From: Arthrobacter sp. APC 3897
GTDB taxonomy: Bacteria; Actinomycetota; Actinomycetes; Actinomycetales; Micrococcaceae
NCBI RefSeq assembly: GCF_030407495.1
Contig: NZ_JASDDG010000019.1
Coordinates: 18,065-82,064 of the forward strand
Direction of reading: 5' to 3'
DNA length: 64,000 nt
The notes beneath the pieces are model-generated. The model searched no databases. It worked only from the letters and a program-made list of their open reading frames with translations, and was not told where the DNA came from. Positions 60,927 to 64,000 of the stretch are shown one piece after another (the first letter of the stretch is position 1; each line of letters opens with the position of its first letter). The position numbers and the translations under genes were made by a program.

Positions 60927-61947
60927 GAACCCCGCCCTCGCTGTCCTCTCGCTTGCTTCGCTTGCGCTCCTGACCGCCTGCGGCGGCAGCGCCGACGGCG
61001 CCGAGAACGCCCCGGCAGCCGCTGCTACCGGTGCCACCGGAACGCTCACGGTGTACACCTCCGAGCCGCAGGCCAAGATCGATGAACTGGTTGCCGCCTA
61101 CAACGAGGTCAATCCGGAGGTCAGCGTTGAGGTTTTCCGCGCCGGCACCGGCGAGCTGAAGACCCGGATCGCCACCGAGAAGGAGACCGGCGGTATCCAG
61201 GCCGACGTGATCCTCGCCGCCGACGTCCCCACGTTCGAGGCGTACGCCGCCGAGGGTGACCTGCAGGTCCTGGACATCGACAACACCGCAGAACTGAACC
61301 CGGATGTTGTCGACGCCGAGGGCTACTACGTAGGCACCCGCATCATTCCCACCGTCATCGCCTACAACACCACCCTGGTGGACAACGCCCCCGAGTCTTG
61401 GGCCGAACTGACCGACGAAGAATACAAGGGCATCATCGCCATGCCGAACCCAGACGTCTCCGGTGCCGCTGCCTTCAACACCACAGTCTGGCTCGAGACT
61501 CCGGCGCTGGGGGAGAACTGGTTGAAGGACCTGGTCAAGAACGAACCCACAGTGCTGGAAAGCAACGGCCCGGTGGGGCAGGCCGTGGCCGCCGGCACTT
61601 CGGGCATCGGGATTGTGGTGGACTATGTGGCCCGCGAACTGGCAGCGAAGGGCTCACCGATCGCCTTGTCTTACCCGAGCGACGGCGTGCCATACGTTTC
61701 CCAGCCGGCCGGCGTCTTCACCGATGCGAAGAACCCGGACGCCGCCAATCAGTTCGTGGAGTTCCTCGTATCGAAGGAAGGCCAGGAGCTGGCCGTGGCG
61801 CAGTCCTACCTCCCGGTGCGCGACGACGCCGGCGTCCCCGAGGGTGCGCCGGCCCTCGCCGACGTGGAGCTGCTGAACCCGGACCTCACGGTGATTGCCG
61901 AGAAGCAGGCAAGCGCCGTCGCGAAGTTCAATGACCTCCTCAAGTAA
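60910..61947 (+). CDS. Fe(III)-type (AfuA/FbpA-like) ABC transporter substrate-binding lipoprotein
   Basis: 345 residues. Signal peptide with lipobox LTAC (Cys24), then a type II binding fold: GTLTVYTSEPQAKIDELVAAYNEVNPEVSVEVFRAGTGEL and SWAELTDEEYKGIIAMPNPDVSGAA. The class includes iron(III), thiamine, 2-aminoethylphosphonate and phosphorylated-sugar receptors. TTG start six bases after AAGGAG, within the end of the esterase frame. I do not see the paired tyrosines that bind Fe(III) in FbpA, so, with two phosphoesterase genes upstream, an organophosphate ligand is a reasonable alternative to iron. Confidence 0.87.
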   Translation: MLRSSKNPALAVLSLASLALLTACGGSADGAENAPAAAATGATGTLTVYTSEPQAKIDELVAAYNEVNPEVSVEVFRAGTGELKTRIATEKETGGIQADVILAADVPTFEAYAAEGDLQVLDIDNTAELNPDVVDAEGYYVGTRIIPTVIAYNTTLVDNAPESWAELTDEEYKGIIAMPNPDVSGAAAFNTTVWLETPALGENWLKDLVKNEPTVLESNGPVGQAVAAGTSGIGIVVDYVARELAAKGSPIALSYPSDGVPYVSQPAGVFTDAKNPDAANQFVEFLVSKEGQELAVAQSYLPVRDDAGVPEGAPALADVELLNPDLTVIAEKQASAVAKFNDLLK

Positions 61948-63670
61948 CTCGGTGGCCATGCCGGCTGGGCAGATCACGACCGCCGGCCGGAGCCCCGCCG
62001 GACTGAGCCCCACCGGCGGCGGGCCGCGGGGCGACGGACTGCACTGGCTCCGGTTGGCGGTCTGGGCGGTGCTGGCGTTGCTGGTGCTTCTGCCGCTGGG
62101 CGTCATTGTGTTCCGCGGGGCCCAGCCGGCCAACTTCGAGGTGCTCACGGACCCCGACGTGCTGGCGGCGGCGTGGAACTCCGTTTCCTCCGCCACCGGA
62201 TCGGCCGCGTTGGCCACCGCATTCGGTGCGCTGCTCGCCGTCGTGCTGGACCGGACGGATCTGCCGGGCCGGACGGTGCTGCGCTGGATTTTCCTGTTGC
62301 CGTTCCTGATCCCGCCCTTCATTGGGGCGATGTCCTGGATGGCGCTGCTCGCGCCGACCGGCACCGTGAACAAGACGTTGATGGCACTGACCGGTTCCGC
62401 GGACCCGGTGCTGGATATTTACGGCGGCGGCGGTGTGGTGTTCCTGCTGGCTGTGCACTCGTATCCGCTGGCCTACCTGGTGATCAGTGCCGCGCTGCGC
62501 CGGGTTCCGGGCAGCCTGGAGGAAGCCGCCCGGATCAGCGGTGCCGGCGGGCTGCGCACGTTTTGCCAGGTGACCCTGCCGCTGGTGCGCCCAGCCGTGG
62601 TGGCCGCGTTTGTGCTCACCCTGGTCGCTAACCTCTCCGACTTCGGCATTCCCGCGCTGATCGGCCTGCCCGAGCGGTACACCACGCTCACCACCCTGGT
62701 GTACCGCTACCTCGCCTCCGGCACGGTGACCAATCCGCTGCCCGCCGTGGCTGCAATCGGCGTCGTACTTCTGGTGCTGGGCCTGGCCGCCGTGCTGCTG
62801 CAGCGTCGGCTGCCCCGGGGCAGCGAACTGGGCGGCTCCGGAGCAGCCGCATTGCCGCTGCAGCTGGGATCCGCCCGCTGGGTGGTGGCGGCGCTGCTGT
62901 GGTCCACCGCCGCCGTCGTCTGCGTCCTGCCGCTGCTGGCGCTGACCGAGCAGGCGCTGCTGCCCGCGCCCGGTGTGCCGTTGACCTGGGAGAACCTGAC
63001 ACTGGCGAACATCGCCCGCGCCGTCACCAGCGGCGGAGCGCTCTCCGGCATCGCGAACTCGGTGCTGCTGGCGCTCGGTGCCGCGCTGGCGTGCGGCGTG
63101 CTGGGACTCGGTGTTGGTGCGCTCCTGACCCGCACCAAGCATCGTTCCAACGCCGCGCTGGACGTCACCGCCATGCTGCCGCAGGCACTGCCGGGCCTCG
63201 TCCTGGCCGTCGCCTGGCTCCTGATTGCCCCGGCGCTGGGCATCTTCAACACGCCGTGGGTGATCCTCGGCGCGTATGTCATGGCGTTCCTGGCCCTGGT
63301 GGTCCAATCCGTGCGGGCACCGCTGGAATCCGTGCCGTTGTCCTTGGACGAGGCCGCGCGGATCTCCGGTGCGGGTCCGCTGCGGGCACTGGGCGACGTC
63401 GCGCTGCGGCTGAGTGTGCCCGCGGCGGTGAGCGGCGCCGTCGTCGTCGCCTTGACCGCCGTGCGCGAACTGACCATTTCCATCCTCCTGGTGGCGCCCG
63501 GCTCCCAGACGCTGGGCGTGGTCATCTTCAACCTCCAGCAGGCCGGGGACTATAACTCGGCTTCCGCCCTGGCGCTGCTGGTCACGATCGTCGGCGTCGC
63601 GGGGCTCTCCGCGACCGCCGCTCTGGGAGCCCGCCGCACAGCGCGCACCCGCTTCCGGAAGGGAAAGTAA
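61931..63670 (+). CDS. Fe(III)-type ABC transporter permease (two fused permease units)
   Basis: About 579 residues and about twelve membrane helices, as in FbpB/AfuB. Two coupling loops are visible: SLEEAARISGAGGLRTFCQVTLPLVRPA and SLDEAARISGAGPLRALGDVALRLSVPA. Start is uncertain: ATG 61931 overlaps the receptor end; GTG 61952 and ATG 61958 are alternatives, none with a strong ribosome binding site. It delivers the receptor's ligand across the membrane with the ATPase encoded next. Confidence 0.9.
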   Translation: MTSSSNSVAMPAGQITTAGRSPAGLSPTGGGPRGDGLHWLRLAVWAVLALLVLLPLGVIVFRGAQPANFEVLTDPDVLAAAWNSVSSATGSAALATAFGALLAVVLDRTDLPGRTVLRWIFLLPFLIPPFIGAMSWMALLAPTGTVNKTLMALTGSADPVLDIYGGGGVVFLLAVHSYPLAYLVISAALRRVPGSLEEAARISGAGGLRTFCQVTLPLVRPAVVAAFVLTLVANLSDFGIPALIGLPERYTTLTTLVYRYLASGTVTNPLPAVAAIGVVLLVLGLAAVLLQRRLPRGSELGGSGAAALPLQLGSARWVVAALLWSTAAVVCVLPLLALTEQALLPAPGVPLTWENLTLANIARAVTSGGALSGIANSVLLALGAALACGVLGLGVGALLTRTKHRSNAALDVTAMLPQALPGLVLAVAWLLIAPALGIFNTPWVILGAYVMAFLALVVQSVRAPLESVPLSLDEAARISGAGPLRALGDVALRLSVPAAVSGAVVVALTAVRELTISILLVAPGSQTLGVVIFNLQQAGDYNSASALALLVTIVGVAGLSATAALGARRTARTRFRKGK

Positions 63671-64000
63671 ATGTCTTCGATCAGCCTTCAAAACCTGCGT
63701 CACGTCTACGCCAACGGCCATGTTGGCCTCGCGGAGGTGGACTTGGAGGTGCACGACGGTGAATTCCTGGCTTTGCTGGGCCGTCGGGTTCCGGCAAGAC
63801 CACGCTGCTGCGCAGCATCGCCGGGTTTGTCCAGCCGGAGGGCGGCACCCTACGCCTCGGCGGCACGCCGGTGGCGGGCCCGGGCGCCTGGGTTCCGCCG
63901 GAGAAGCGGAACCTTGGGATGGCGTTCCAGGATCACGCGATCTGGCCGCACTGGTCGGTGGCGAGGAATGTGGGGTATCCGCTGCGCCTGGCGCGCGTGC
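63671..64000 (+). pseudogene. Fe(III)-type ABC transporter ATP-binding protein, partial and frameshifted in Walker A
   Basis: ATG 63671 starts one base after the permease stop. The first 37 codons read as an ATPase N-terminus ending EFLALLG. At 63781-63782 only two C are present where three are needed: inserting one restores the Walker A as PSGSGKTTLLRSIAGF and the following frame GMAFQDHAIWPHWSVARNVGYPLRLARV. As given, the product would be truncated or nonsense. Sequence error or real mutation cannot be told apart here. The 3' end lies outside the window. Confidence 0.78.

Noticed and set aside
61940..63754. A 604-codon minus-strand open frame
   Set aside because: It is antisense to the permease gene, rich in Gln/Gly/Arg/His as expected from the high-GC complement, with no recognisable motif.

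Overview
The window is high-GC DNA (roughly two-thirds G+C) with tightly packed genes, frequent ATGA/GTGA stop-start overlaps, strong AGGAG-type ribosome binding sites, some GTG and TTG starts, lipoprotein-type binding proteins and actinobacterial families. It looks like chromosomal sequence from a soil actinobacterium, probably Micrococcaceae (Arthrobacter or a relative); the genus is an inference. I see no rRNA, tRNA, CRISPR array, insertion sequence or phage gene. Almost everything is nutrient uptake and catabolism with dedicated local regulators.

Layout. (1) 1-1226, minus: 5-oxoprolinase genes pxpA-pxpB (pxpB runs off the edge) behind a TTGTT-AACAA palindrome. (2) 1362-16485: an IclR regulator and a CitE-like CoA lyase (minus) diverge from a 12-gene plus-strand operon: a Liv-type ABC importer, an Asp/Glu-racemase-like protein, two MmgE/PrpD proteins, an FAD fumarate-reductase-like dehydrogenase, a family III CoA transferase, a cyclase-type hydrolase and a dihydropyrimidinase-like amidohydrolase. 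The set suggests opening of a cyclic amide or imide and breakdown of the acid through CoA thioesters; the substrate is unknown. Three near-identical palindromes lie in the divergent promoter. (3) 16628-23598: a LacI regulator diverges from a carbamoylase-type hydrolase, a DUF5058 membrane protein with a membrane partner, an M20 amidohydrolase and an amidase; a LacI-type operator lies just before the first ribosome binding site. (4) 23599-25895: small genes, a decayed deazaflavin oxidoreductase tail and an acetoin-reductase-like SDR. (5) 26311-30264: a ChvE/GguA/GguB-type sugar importer. (6) 30564-44336: an aromatic-degradation locus with an SsuABC/NMT1-type importer, hydratase, aldolase, PrpD protein, one-domain extradiol-dioxygenase candidate and alpha/beta hydrolase on plus; a two-component flavin monooxygenase on minus; a carboxymuconolactone-decarboxylase-like protein, a double-headed TetR protein and an IclR regulator. 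Two of its promoters share a 28-bp block placed identically against the -10 box. (7) 44440-48379: two VOC proteins, an AraC regulator, an SGNH hydrolase and a small membrane protein. (8) 48535-54676: arabinofuranosidase plus sugar ABC importer, divergent from a LacI regulator across a perfect palindrome. (9) 54860-55954: an AT-richer nuclease-like gene, likely acquired. (10) 56040-58703: a large secreted M14 peptidase. (11) 59184-64000: lipid/tyrosine-type phosphatase, metallophosphoesterase and Fe(III)-type ABC importer; the esterase and the ATPase each carry a one-base frameshift in a C run.

Common logic: each block pairs an importer with hydrolytic or oxidative enzymes and a local repressor-type regulator, as expected for a soil generalist using plant sugars, aromatics and nitrogen heterocycles.
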